Shown: in pieces, positions 1-7,362 of the stretch
How the letters are laid out: every line of letters starts with the position of its first letter
How positions within the stretch are numbered: position 1 is the stretch's first letter
NCBI RefSeq assembly: GCF_001602625.1
Contig: NZ_LECR01000074.1
Span: 24,568 to 33,712, forward strand
Direction of reading: 5' to 3'
Source of the DNA: Sodalis-like endosymbiont of Proechinophthirus fluctus
GTDB lineage: Bacteria > Pseudomonadota > Gammaproteobacteria > Enterobacterales > Enterobacteriaceae
DNA length: 9,145 bases
The notes under the pieces: model-generated
Database searches by the model: none
What the model was told of the DNA's origin: nothing
The model's input: the letters and a program-made list of their open reading frames with translations, nothing else
Program-made: the position numbers and the translations under genes

Positions 1-1139
1 AGATCACCGGCTCGGTGGCTATCCACCCAGGCTACGGTTTCCTCTCTGAGAACGCCGATTTCGCCGAACAGGTTGAGCGCTCAGGCTTCATCTTTATCGG
101 CCCGCGTGCGGAAACCATTAAGCTGATGGGTGATAAAATTTCCGCTATTAAGGCGATGAAAAAGGCCGGTGTCCCCTGTGTTCCCGGTTCCGACGGGACG
201 GTGGGTGAGGATATGGACAAAAATCGCGCTATCGCCAATCGCATAGGTTATCCATTGATTATTAAGGCCTCCGGCGGTGGCGGCGGGCGTGGAATGCGCA
301 TGGTGCGAAGTGACAAAGAGCTGGACGCCTCCATCCGTATGACCCGTGCGGAAGCGAAAGCTGCGTTCAACAACGATATAGTCTACATGGAGAAATACCT
401 GGAGAATCCGCGCCATATCGAGATCCAGGTGCTGGCCGACGGTCAAGGCAACGCCCTTTACCTGGCGGAGCGCGACTGTTCCATGCAGCGTCGTCATCAA
501 AAGGTGGTGGAAGAAGCACCAGCTCCCGGCATCACCGAAGAATTACGCCGCGTTATAGGCGAGCGATGCGCCAAAGCCTGCGTGGAAATCGGCTATCGAG
601 GCGCTGGTACCTTTGAATTCCTGTACGAGAACGGTGAATTCTTCTTTATCGAGATGAATGCCCGTATTCAGGTGGAACACCCGGTGACCGAAATGATAAC
701 CGACGTGGATCTGATTAAAGAACAACTGCGCATCGCCGCTGGGCAGCCCTTGTCCTTGAAACAGGAAGATGTAAAGGTGTCCGGCCATGCGGTGGAATGC
801 CGTATCAACTCCGAAGATCCGACAAGCTTCCTGCCGAGTCCGGGCAAAATTACCCGGTTCCACGCGCCGGGCGGTTTGGGCGTGCGCTGGGAGTCCCATA
901 TCTATGCCGGTTACTCGGTAACTCCACTCTACGACTCCATGATAGGCAAGCTTATCTGTTTTGGTGAAACCCGCGACGTGGCTATCGCCCGCATGAAAAA
1001 TGCGCTGGCGGAGCTGATTATCGACGGCATTAAAACTAATATCGATTTGCAGTTGAATATCATGAATGATGAGCATTTCCAGCAAGGCGGCACCAATATC
1101 CATTATCTGGAGAAGAAACTCGGCTTGCAGGAAACCTAA
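1..1139 (+). CDS. accC: Acetyl-CoA carboxylase biotin carboxylase subunit, 5' end outside window
   Basis: AccC carries out the ATP- and bicarbonate-dependent carboxylation of biotin on BCCP (AccB), the first half-reaction of cytosolic acetyl-CoA carboxylase in fatty-acid synthesis. The first full codon (base 3) matches Ile72 of E. coli AccC and 378 residues follow, giving exactly the family's 449-residue end, so only about 71 N-terminal residues are missing. The frame is uninterrupted through the ATP-grasp domain. In E. coli numbering I see Lys116, Lys159 just before the glycine-rich loop (SGGGGGRGM), Lys238, Glu288, Asn290, Arg292 and Arg338, so ATP and bicarbonate binding look intact. Two changes from E. 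coli fall in conserved stretches: Thr291 to Ala next to catalytic Arg292, and Gly305 to Asp. It is the first gene of the conserved accC-yhdT-panF-prmA-dusB-fis order and is very probably functional because it is essential. Confidence 0.97.
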   Translation, partial: ITGSVAIHPGYGFLSENADFAEQVERSGFIFIGPRAETIKLMGDKISAIKAMKKAGVPCVPGSDGTVGEDMDKNRAIANRIGYPLIIKASGGGGGRGMRMVRSDKELDASIRMTRAEAKAAFNNDIVYMEKYLENPRHIEIQVLADGQGNALYLAERDCSMQRRHQKVVEEAPAPGITEELRRVIGERCAKACVEIGYRGAGTFEFLYENGEFFFIEMNARIQVEHPVTEMITDVDLIKEQLRIAAGQPLSLKQEDVKVSGHAVECRINSEDPTSFLPSPGKITRFHAPGGLGVRWESHIYAGYSVTPLYDSMIGKLICFGETRDVAIARMKNALAELIIDGIKTNIDLQLNIMNDEHFQQGGTNIHYLEKKLGLQET

Positions 1140-1302
1140 GCGCTTAGACAAGGCTCCTTATATTTACACGTTTTGCAAGTTATACATCAAGGCTGGTTAA
1201 ACACTGGCCTTTGCTATGGCAGTGATAAACATCAGACAGGCTTTCGACATTCCGTAAACGAGTTCTTTACGGCAAGAGTTAACTTCTTTTGGCGAAGGTT
1301 AT
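1140..1302. other. accC-yhdT intergenic stretch with a small hairpin
   Basis: This stretch has no gene. It contains an inverted repeat at 1252-1272 (CCGTAAA and TTTACGG, 7-bp stem, 7-base loop). No T-run follows, so it is not a clear intrinsic terminator; it could be a processing or attenuation hairpin at the 3' end of the acc transcript, or chance. Confidence 0.35.
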
Positions 1303-1551
1303 TCGGATAAACAATTTTTCCAGGCTCACCACGAAGCGCGGTGAGCGTTCGGTCTGACCCTGGCTTATCTCGCTACCTGGCCTGGCCACTGGCATCTAAC
1401 CTGCCGGATAATGATCAGGGTATCACCGGACTGCCCTATTAGTTTGAAATGGCCTATCTGTAGGTGAACGCTGGTGTTTATCAGCTTATGTTGGCTAATG
1501 ATAAGGATTATCTATCGCGATATTTCTCTGGAGGACATCGATGCGCAGTGA
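1303..1551 (+). pseudogene. yhdT: yhdT relic (small inner-membrane protein of unknown function)
   Basis: Enterobacterial YhdT is a roughly 80-residue membrane protein of unknown function encoded between accC and panF. Joining frames gives DKQFFQAHHEAR, then a stop where the family has Trp, then AFGLTLAYLAT near the start. Further on comes a GITGLPY-stop-FEMA segment (family GFTGFPRWFEMA), and in another frame IIYRDISLEDIDAQ then TGA, matching the family C-terminus IYRDIPLED. The expected ATG at the start reads TCG. The length of 249 bases equals the functional gene, so decay is mostly by point changes and small indels. The end overlaps the old panF start by 11 bases, as expected for translational coupling. 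No product is expected. Confidence 0.85.
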
Positions 1552-2671
1552 ATTGATAGTACCGTTGGTCGCCTATTTGGCGTTGGTACTGGTGTTTCTG
1601 CTCTCGTTGTATTCCTTCCACCAGAGCACACTCAGGGCAATTTTTTGCAGGAATATTCCTAGGAAAATCGAGTTAATAGGCGGTTTTGTGCTGGTGATGA
1701 CCATTACCGCTACCTATATCAGTGCCAACTTGTTCATCGGCGGCGGGCTGGACGGACACGGCGTATAAATACGGCCTTAGCTGGGTGATTTTATCGATAA
1801 TTCAGTTGCCGGCTGTTATATGTTTATCTTTCGGTGTCCTGGGAAAAATTCGCTATCCTAGCCTAGCATTATAATACATTCACCCTTAATGACATGCTCC
1901 TGGCCCGCTTTAGTAGCCCGCATTGGTGTGGTTTGCCAGCGTGTCAGCCTGTTGGTAGCGTTTATCGGCGCAATGACAGTCCAATTTTTCGGCGAGCGCC
2001 CGCCTACTGGAAACCGCCGCCCACATCCCTTACGATACCGGTCTGCTGGTTTTCGGCATCAGCATTGCTGCTCTATAACAATTTCGGCGAATTTCGCGCC
2101 AGTATACTCAATGACGCCTTCCGGGGGTTAGTGATGCTACTGGGGACCACTATATTGTTGGTGGCAGTAAGTCCACCATACCGCAAGCGGTATAGACACA
2201 GTGTTGCCACCACTGTGGCATATAGATCCGGCACTGATTTCACCCTCGAGCGTGGATTGGCATCCTCTCGCCGAAATTCATGACCTCGTTTTGGATCCTA
2301 GTGTGTTTCGCTGTCATCGACCTGCCCATACCGTGGTGCGCTGCATTTCCTATCGCGATAGTAAAGTGGTCCACCGCGGCATGATTCTCAGCACGGTAGT
2401 GAGGAGTATTAATGCTTGGCATGCACCTGTCTGGCGCCTTGGGACGCTCGGTATCGCCCGAACTGAACGTGCCTGACCTGGTGGTCCCTCTGCCCTGATA
2501 GTACAGTTACTGCCGCCGCTGCTGGCGGCCACCATTTCGATGATTAACGCGCAATTGTTGCAATATTCAGCCACCATTATCATAGACCTTTATTTGAGCC
2601 TATAGCCTAAGCAGGCGGGCTACCAACGAGCATCGGCTAAAGCGATCAAGCCTAGCCACACTGGTGCTGGA
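1541..2671 (+). pseudogene. panF: panF relic (sodium/pantothenate symporter), 3' end deleted
   Basis: PanF is a 12-13-TM inner-membrane sodium/pantothenate symporter of the SSS family, about 483 residues. The start ATG (1541) and about 65 residues are readable: VPLVAYLALVLVF then MTITATYISANLFIGG, matching LPLVAYL and MTLTATYISASSFIGG. Similarity then jumps between frames: YKYGLSWVI and IIQLPAV at 1765-1820, FGEFRASILNDAFRGLVMLL around 2088-2140, FWILVCFAVI near 2284, VVRCISYRDSKVVHRG at 2335-2380, INAQLLQYSATIIIDLYL near 2543-2600, and RLKRSSLATLVLD at about 2634-2671. Several frameshifts, in-frame stops and at least one internal deletion are needed. About 130 C-terminal codons are missing and the sequence runs directly into prmA. 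Pantothenate import by this route is lost. The 75-codon N-terminal frame could be mistaken for a small membrane protein. Confidence 0.94.
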
Positions 2672-2674
2672 TAC

Positions 2675-3205
2675 CTGGGCACCGGTTTCGCCCATAAAAT
2701 AGATCAGTTGGAGGACAAGGACTAGGAGCTGAAATGGATGGAAAATTTTCATCCTATGTGCTTCGGTGAACGGCTTTGAATCTTCTCCAGACGATCTTGA
2801 CTTGCTCGGCAAGACGATAATCGACTTCTGCTGTAGTTCAGGCATTCTGGCCATCGCCACCCTAAAAATTAGGGGCAGCAATGGCTATCGGCATTGATAT
2901 CGACCCGCAAGCGATTCAGGCCAGCCGAGACAACGCTCAGCGTAACAGACCGTTTATAGCTGTATTTGCCGCAAGTGCAGCCGTGGGAGATGCATGCCGA
3001 CGTGGTGGTGGCGAATATCCCTCGCCGGGCCGCTGCGCAAACTCGCGCTGCTCATTGTTGACTTACTGCCGCCTGGGGCCTTCTGGGGCTGTCGGATATC
3101 CTGGCCAGCCAGAGGCACAGAGCGTGGCTCAGACGTATGCCAGAGCTTTTGCCCTCGATCCGGTGGCCGAAAAAGACAAGTAGTGCCCGCCAGGTCCGTT
3201 TCCTA
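2675..3205 (+). pseudogene. prmA: prmA relic (ribosomal protein L11 methyltransferase), 5' truncated
   Basis: PrmA is a SAM-dependent enzyme of about 293 residues that trimethylates ribosomal protein L11. The relic starts inside the gene: LGTGFAHKIDQLEDKD, a TAG for the family Trp, then WMENFHP and FGERL followed by TGA. A deletion of roughly 36 codons removes the segment with the family GTGTHPTT motif. Similarity resumes at DLDLLGKTIIDF (about 2791) and runs through GIDIDPQAIQASRDNAQRN (2890-2945), ADVVVANI, LAGPLRKLALLI and, in yet another frame, YARAFALDPVAEKDK then TAG (3136-3183). The SAM-binding motif I, normally DFGCGSG, reads DFCCSSG. About 85 N-terminal codons are gone together with the end of panF. 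The exact 3' end is uncertain because the last residues have drifted. PrmA is dispensable in E. coli, which fits its loss. Confidence 0.94.
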
Positions 3206-3380
3206 GTCAGCCGCGCTTTATCGATGTGCTCGCCCTACACGGTAGGATGAGAAAAAATTTGTTAACTCACAAAACAGGATGATTTTTTTAACATTATGTA
3301 TTTAATTAGAAAAGTGTATTTTCCGCGTGAAAAAGTCCGCAATCATTGATCCCAGACACAGTATTGTTCAAAATTCGTCC
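3206..3380. other. AT-rich region upstream of the dusB-fis promoter
   Basis: No gene is supported here. The stretch is rich in A- and T-runs, such as those around 3251-3260 and 3283-3289, which may bend DNA upstream of the promoter at 3381. The 15-mer at 3278-3292 starts with G, ends with C and has an all-A/T centre, so it loosely fits the Fis-binding consensus. E. coli fis is autorepressed by several Fis sites, so a site here is plausible, but the match is weak and the assignment is inference. Confidence 0.3.
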
Positions 3381-3417
3381 TTTCATTTGATGAAAAAAAT
3401 GCGTAATATATGTCTCC
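3381..3417 (+). promoter_or_regulatory. dusB-fis operon promoter
   Basis: A sigma-70 promoter is readable: -35 TTTCAT (3381-3386), an exact 17-base spacer, and -10 TAATAT (3404-3409), with transcription expected from about 3416-3417. As I recall, these hexamers and spacing are those of the E. coli fis promoter, and the following CCTTG and CAGTATGGTC segments also resemble it. The GC-rich discriminator that gives the E. coli promoter its stringent, growth-rate-dependent control appears eroded here (ATGTCTC). The promoter lies about 32 bases before the former dusB start. With dusB dead, its only remaining product is Fis, about 855 bases downstream. Confidence 0.75.
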
Positions 3418-3448
3418 TTGTGGACAACAGTATGGTCTCCCTTTGTCT

Positions 3449-4248
3449 ATGTATATCGGACACCTCAAGTTCGCTAATTGCCTGATTGCGGCTCCGAATG
3501 TCACGCGATAGGAGCGGGAATAACGGTTTCGGAAATTCTGTCCTCGAATACAGAGGTATGGTGAACGGATAAGTCGCGTTTGCACATGGTACATAAGTGA
3601 TGAGACTGGTATCCGGACGGACGGTGCAAATTGCCATTAGTGATCAGCGATTCCGCTGATACTGACGTCGCTGGCTGATGCGTTAATGGCAGCGGCCGAT
3701 TGATGTCAATATGGGTTTCCCAGCCAAGAAAGTAAACCGTAAATTGGCTGGCTCTATGTATTACTGCAATATCCGGTTGTATAATACGGATCCTGATAGC
3801 TGTGGTGCATGCCGTCGACATACTTGTGACGATGAAAATTCGCACAGGCTGGGCACCGGATCACTAGAATTGTATACACATTACCCAATTGGACGCAGAT
3901 TATGGTATATAGGCCATCACGATTCGTGGTCACACTCGCACTTGTCTGTTTAACTGCGACGTGGAGTACAAGGCAGCGGAGTACAATAGTACTCGAGCAG
4001 TTAAGCATTTTATTTCTATTCCAGTTATTGCCAATGGAAAAATTGCTGACCCGCAGAAAGCCAGAGCTGTGCTGGATTACATCGGGGCAGATGCCCTGAT
4101 AAATAGGCCACGCCGCTCAGGGAAGACCCTAGATCTTTCGGGAAATCCAGCACTATCTGGATAACGGGGAGCTGCCGCTGTCGTTAGGCGCGAGGATGCC
4201 AGCGAACAGCTGGAGGTATTGGAGTCATACTTTACAAATCTTACGTAA
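3449..4248 (+). pseudogene. dusB: dusB relic (tRNA dihydrouridine synthase B)
   Basis: DusB is an FMN enzyme of about 321 residues that reduces a specific uridine of tRNA to dihydrouridine. The start is readable (MYIGHLKFANCLIAAP), then a deletion of about 15 codons leads to GAGITVSEILSSNTEVW, a TGA, DKSRLHMVH, another stop and TGIRT. Later segments are MGFPAKKVNRKLAGS (3711-3755), [20 protein letters not shown] (about 3976-4040), [14 protein letters not shown] and [11 protein letters not shown] deletion of roughly 60 or more codons joins this to the true C-terminus [18 protein letters not shown] and TAA at 4246-4248. The catalytic Cys of the family MGCP motif is Phe. Multiple stops and frameshifts rule out function. 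In enterobacteria dusB is the first gene of the dusB-fis operon; the relic now serves only as leader for fis. Confidence 0.95.
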
Positions 4249-4271
4249 TAGAAAAAAGAGCAGACAGAACT

Positions 4272-4568
4272 ATGTTTGAACAACGCATAAATTCTAACGT
4301 ACTGACCTTTTCCACTGTTAACTCTCAGGATCAGGTAACGCAAAAACCCCTGCGTGACTCGGTAAAGCAAGCACTGAAGAACTATTTTGCTCAATTGAAC
4401 GGTCAGGACGTCAACGACCTCTATGGGCTGGTATTAGCTGAAGTAGAACAGCCTCTGTTGGACATGGTGATGCAATACACCCGCGGCAATCAGACCCGCG
4501 CGGCACAGATGATGGGCATCAACCGCGGCACCCTGCGTAAGAAATTGAAAAAATACGGTATGAACTGA
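4272..4568 (+). CDS. fis: DNA-binding protein Fis
   Basis: Fis is a homodimeric nucleoid protein that bends DNA, activates rRNA and tRNA promoters, and stimulates site-specific inversion. The 98-residue product has exactly the enterobacterial length and I count five differences from E. coli: V6I, D9N, V13F, E52G and L79Q. The N-terminal arm used in recombinase activation, helices A and B (about 27-41 and 50-70) and the C-terminal helix-turn-helix (about 74-95, NQTRAAQ to [15 protein letters not shown]) are all present, with Asn73, Thr75, Arg76, Asn84, Arg85, Thr87, Lys90 and Lys91 retained. E. coli and Yersinia Fis are near-identical, so five changes suggest relaxed or shifted selection; E52G and L79Q lie in helices. 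The Shine-Dalgarno region is weak, as in E. coli. Transcription should come from 3381-3409, across the dusB relic. It is the only intact complete gene in the window. Confidence 0.99.
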   Translation: MFEQRINSNVLTFSTVNSQDQVTQKPLRDSVKQALKNYFAQLNGQDVNDLYGLVLAEVEQPLLDMVMQYTRGNQTRAAQMMGINRGTLRKKLKKYGMN

Positions 4569-4589
4569 TAAGTTCATACCGTATTTTTT
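4548..4589 (+). terminator. Perfect 18-bp hairpin terminator overlapping the end of fis
   Basis: Bases 4548-4565 and 4572-4589 form a perfect 18-bp inverted repeat with a 6-base loop (TGATAA), ending in a run of six T (4584-4589). The left arm encodes the last six Fis residues (KKYGMN) and the stop codon TGA sits in the loop. A matching A-run at 4548-4553 makes it potentially bidirectional. E. coli fis, as I recall, has its terminator clear of the coding region. Confidence 0.9.
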
Positions 4590-4593
4590 AAAA

Positions 4594-4625
4594 GGTGTTT
4601 TTCCTCTTGGAAAAGCACCATTTTT
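4594..4625 (+). terminator. Second terminator-like hairpin after fis
   Basis: GGTGTTTTTCC (4594-4604) pairs with GGAAAAGCACC (4609-4619) over 11 positions with one G-U wobble and a TCTT loop, followed by A and five T (4621-4625). It lies five bases beyond the first hairpin and would act as a back-up terminator for fis. Confidence 0.7.
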
Positions 4626-5520
4626 GCTTTTTGCCTTGCCACTCCGCATTTTACCAGTCTTGCCGTCAGGCGTATTTTCGTTCCCCACAAAAAATCTGCC
4701 GCACAGATGTTCCACATCCCTGAATTCTATTCGCGCCTGCCGTCCCTAGCAGAGGCAGGGTCTACTCTGACCGTGTCGCCACAGACTCGGACCTGCCTTG
4801 CCTGGGTTGGGGTTTATCGGGCGTCAATCATACTTTAAGGTCATCCTCTCTTGCAGCGCTGTGCGCCCTCCTCGGCCACTCTGCATTAACTGCTGGCTCT
4901 GCTGACTTCATCTGTTCGGCTGAAGTAGTTCCGCGCTATGACCTCTTAGCACCATCCACTCCTGTTCGCCATTTAGTGTTAACATTGGTGCTTCAGAAAG
5001 AACAATGGGACGGAAGCAAGGCAGCGCGGGATGCAGAGTCCCTGCCGGGAATCGGGGTTAACGACTCATCGGTTTCTGACATATCTTTGTCTTAGCTACA
5101 GTGTCTATCCCATGTCGGTTTTGGGGTGCCTCTATGTTATCAGTGAGTTGACATTTATTCTTTTTTAGTCTCTTTGCATACATAGTTTCTAATGTTTTTG
5201 CACCGTAATCGTCACAGATCCTCTATGTCATTACTGCGCGTTGACTAAATATTTACTACCACCCACCCGCACAGTCGCAGTCGTTCGGAGAAAATAGAAT
5301 AATCTAGACATAGATCTGGAGAGGATCCTCTTCTCAATGGGAGCCCATATCAGGCTATACAAAATATTCCCCGTCGCTGAAAAGTTAAACTTGCGTAATA
5401 TTGTTAATTTATCTTTATTAGGAGTGAAGATAATTGTTAACGGTAACACTATGATTTATCAATGGTATAGCGTTCACACCGCCTTACTAGCTCTAAGAAG
5501 TAGAGATTATTAAGGAAAAA
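4626..5520. other. Gene-free relic region downstream of fis, unassigned
   Basis: I can assign no gene here. The left part (to about 5095) is richer in G+C than what follows. It contains a plus-strand frame free of stops from 4724 to 5095 (123 codons and a final TAG) but with no ATG, GTG or TTG until 4976. It ends in a readable stretch, VLQKEQWDGSKAARDAESLP. An overlapping frame with ATG at 4707 (MFHIPEFYSRLPSLAEAGS) is open for about 43 codons. Neither is recognised; both look like decayed coding sequence or shadows of it. The right part (5096-5520) is AT-rich and full of stops in all frames. In E. coli, yhdJ follows fis, but I see no similarity to it. Confidence 0.5.
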
Positions 5521-5539
5521 TATCACTAAATTAGTGATA
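5521..5539. repeat. Perfect 19-bp palindrome, possible operator
   Basis: TATCACTAA (5521-5529) and TTAGTGATA (5531-5539) are perfect inverted arms around a single A. A-rich sequence on the left and an A/T run on the right flank it, so it could be an operator for a dimeric regulator or a weak terminator-like hairpin. No intact gene is adjacent, so its role is unknown. Confidence 0.55.
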
Positions 5540-6692
5540 AATTTTTATGAATTCTCACTCCCTCTTATTTTCCAGACAGCCATGCTATTACTTCGAAATA
5601 ATACCGTCCCTTCATCAACAAAAGTCACGATTTACGATGATACTTCTGCTTTTGCTTCGCTAATTTGTTCGGTTGCCAATAGCGGTATAAAAATGACTAC
5701 CCCGATACGCCATAATTTGTGCAAAATAGTGAATAAATTTCCTATCGTATTAAATTTGCTTGCCACAGGCGTAAGCCTACCAATAGTGTTTCCATTGGGT
5801 GTGAGTTTGCCATTTTTGCCGCGACAGGCATTATGATGGTGGTGGGGTTGCCCAATCCGGCAATATCACGCTAAATACTGAATAATTTTTTGGAGGAGCA
5901 GCTAATTTATACCTCATGATTAGCTTGCTCTTACCTCATCACTTCACGGCTAGCCCTACTTTGTATCTTCACCCTAGCACCAGCTACGCCTTCTCATCCC
6001 TATCGCGCGTTTGGCCCGGTTATCTATTTCAAAATAACCCGGCACAGACAGGCCAGCGTTCGTCGCCTTCGGCGTGCCGTAAGTCGTATTCCTTGTACCG
6101 TACCAAGGATGTCGATATCGCTGAATCAGGTATCCTTCTTTTAATTTCTCATCTTTAGCGCAATCTTCTTTCTTGTTTGCACGGCTGGCGGCAATACAAA
6201 AAAGACGCTACAACGGCCGGAGAGACCTACGAACCAGCTCCTGAGGAGATTTAACTCGGTTTAGGCACAGAGGAGACTAGCCTCCGTACGTACCTCACTT
6301 CTAGCATGGGAATCTTTACAACAGTGAACCTAAACCGCAGACCGCATGTAAAAATACACACCTTATTTAAGGTGTGATAACATTTCATTTTATCTCTCAA
6401 CGAACACATTGTAATTTAAGCAGTTAAAACTAATCAACACCTTTCATTTACAGGGACTGCCGGCAGAAAAGGTAATAATTTCGCTGCATATTTAACAAAT
6501 ATAGTATATAGTAATGATTTTAATTTATCATTTTTTATAATTAAAAATTAATAATTATTCGCATAATTATATATGCATGGATAGACAACTCCAAGACGTA
6601 GAGAGCCGAAATTCCAGATTAGCACGACAACCTATTAAGTTAACTCTTACCTTCCAGATTTACATCTTAATGGAGTCACTTAATCTAAAACG
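5540..6692. other. Gene-free AT-rich relic region, unassigned
   Basis: No gene can be supported. Two plus-strand frames of 100 and 80 codons (5534-5836 and 5916-6158) have no recognisable domain. The first ends in a hydrophobic stretch (VLNLLATGVSLPIVFPLGVS), and a neighbouring frame reads ATGIMMVVGLPNPAISR, so this may be the remains of a membrane protein. A G+C-richer island at about 5990-6120 is probably another decayed gene. Bases 6476-6580 are extremely AT-rich. Because a fimbrial chaperone relic follows, part of this stretch could once have held an usher or pilin gene, but I see no sequence support for that. Confidence 0.45.
6350..6376 (-). terminator. Terminator-like hairpin
   Basis: CACACCTTA (6357-6365) and TAAGGTGTG (6368-6376) form a perfect 9-bp inverted repeat. 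Read on the minus strand it is followed by TGTATTTTTA, which resembles a weak intrinsic terminator; on the plus strand no T-run follows. No gene on either side explains it. Confidence 0.4.
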
Positions 6693-7318
6693 ATGAGATA
6701 TTATATCTATATCTTTCTTCTTTAACTCGGTGGTGTTACTACTCTGTCGATCATGATGTTAGCTTCTCTTTTATTTTGAGCTAAAGCTGCATTGAATCTT
6801 GTACGGCCCTCGGCTGATTTTCCCTGCCAGAGAAAAGTCCGTCTATCGTGGCAGAAAATCCTACAGACGATGATTATTTGATGCAAAGCTGGCTGGAGAA
6901 TAACGTGGCCTAATCACAGAAAAATCTATTGGTAGAGCTGACGGTAGAGCACATTAAAGCTCATCATAAAGTCACACTGCGAGTAAATGTTATGGATCCA
7001 AAAGTGCGTCAATGTAGCAGAAAAAATTATTTTTTCTTAACATGATAGAAATTCCCAAAGTTGATTTAACGATTCCAGCTCCGACTTACTGTTAGCGATG
7101 CAGATACGCATTAAACTTTATCGGCTTCAAGGATTGCCGCAGACAGAGGCGATTCCTAGAAAAATCTCTATTGATTTTATCAAATCGGAAAATTAATTGT
7201 TAAGAACCCAACTTCCTATTTTATCATGGTTAACAAGATGTTGGAAGAAGGTCAACAAACATTAAAAATCGATATGGTCTCTCCTTTTACTAGCGAAGCG
7301 ATACTCTATAAAAAATAA
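6693..7318 (+). pseudogene. Periplasmic fimbrial chaperone relic (PapD-like)
   Basis: Chaperones of the chaperone-usher pathway fold pilus subunits in the periplasm and pass them to the outer-membrane usher. The relic opens with a signal-peptide-like stretch after ATG 6693: MRYYIYIFLL, a stop, then LSIMMLASLLF, a stop and AKAALN. Next comes PEKSPSIVAENPTDDDYLMQ and SWLEN, the family's first-domain pattern (EN/NP...YLVQSW). In other frames come LFFLNMIEIPKV (family FWLNVKEIP), QIRIKL (family RIKLFYR), then KLIVKNPTSYFIMVNKML, EEGQQTL and DMVSPF (family LTVNNPTPYYVT...MVAPF). The order and spacing match a whole chaperone of about 210-230 residues with at least three frameshifts and several stops. 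The assignment rests on motif recognition, not alignment. The specific fimbrial type cannot be told. Confidence 0.78.
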
Positions 7319-7362
7319 AAACGTCGCCAGAGTTGGCAAAGTCATTAAAAAAGCATGTAAAG

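Noticed and set aside
1541..1768. Small 75-residue membrane protein
   Set aside because: It is the N-terminus of PanF; similarity continues past the stop in other frames.
2881..3183. Stand-alone 100-residue protein
   Set aside because: Both ends align to PrmA in differing frames; it is a piece of the prmA relic.
3501..4394. Several minus-strand open frames of 65-114 codons
   Set aside because: They lie antisense to dusB relic and fis, show no domain, and are explained by the plus-strand genes.
4434..4715. 93-codon minus-strand frame
   Set aside because: It is antisense to the end of fis and both terminators; its product has no recognisable feature.
5320..5331. 12-bp palindrome AGAGGATCCTCT
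   Set aside because: Too short and isolated to claim as an operator; such palindromes occur by chance.
5534..6158. Two plus-strand frames of 100 and 80 codons
   Set aside because: No ribosome binding site or domain is seen, and neighbouring frames carry equally plausible stretches, so they are not called genes.
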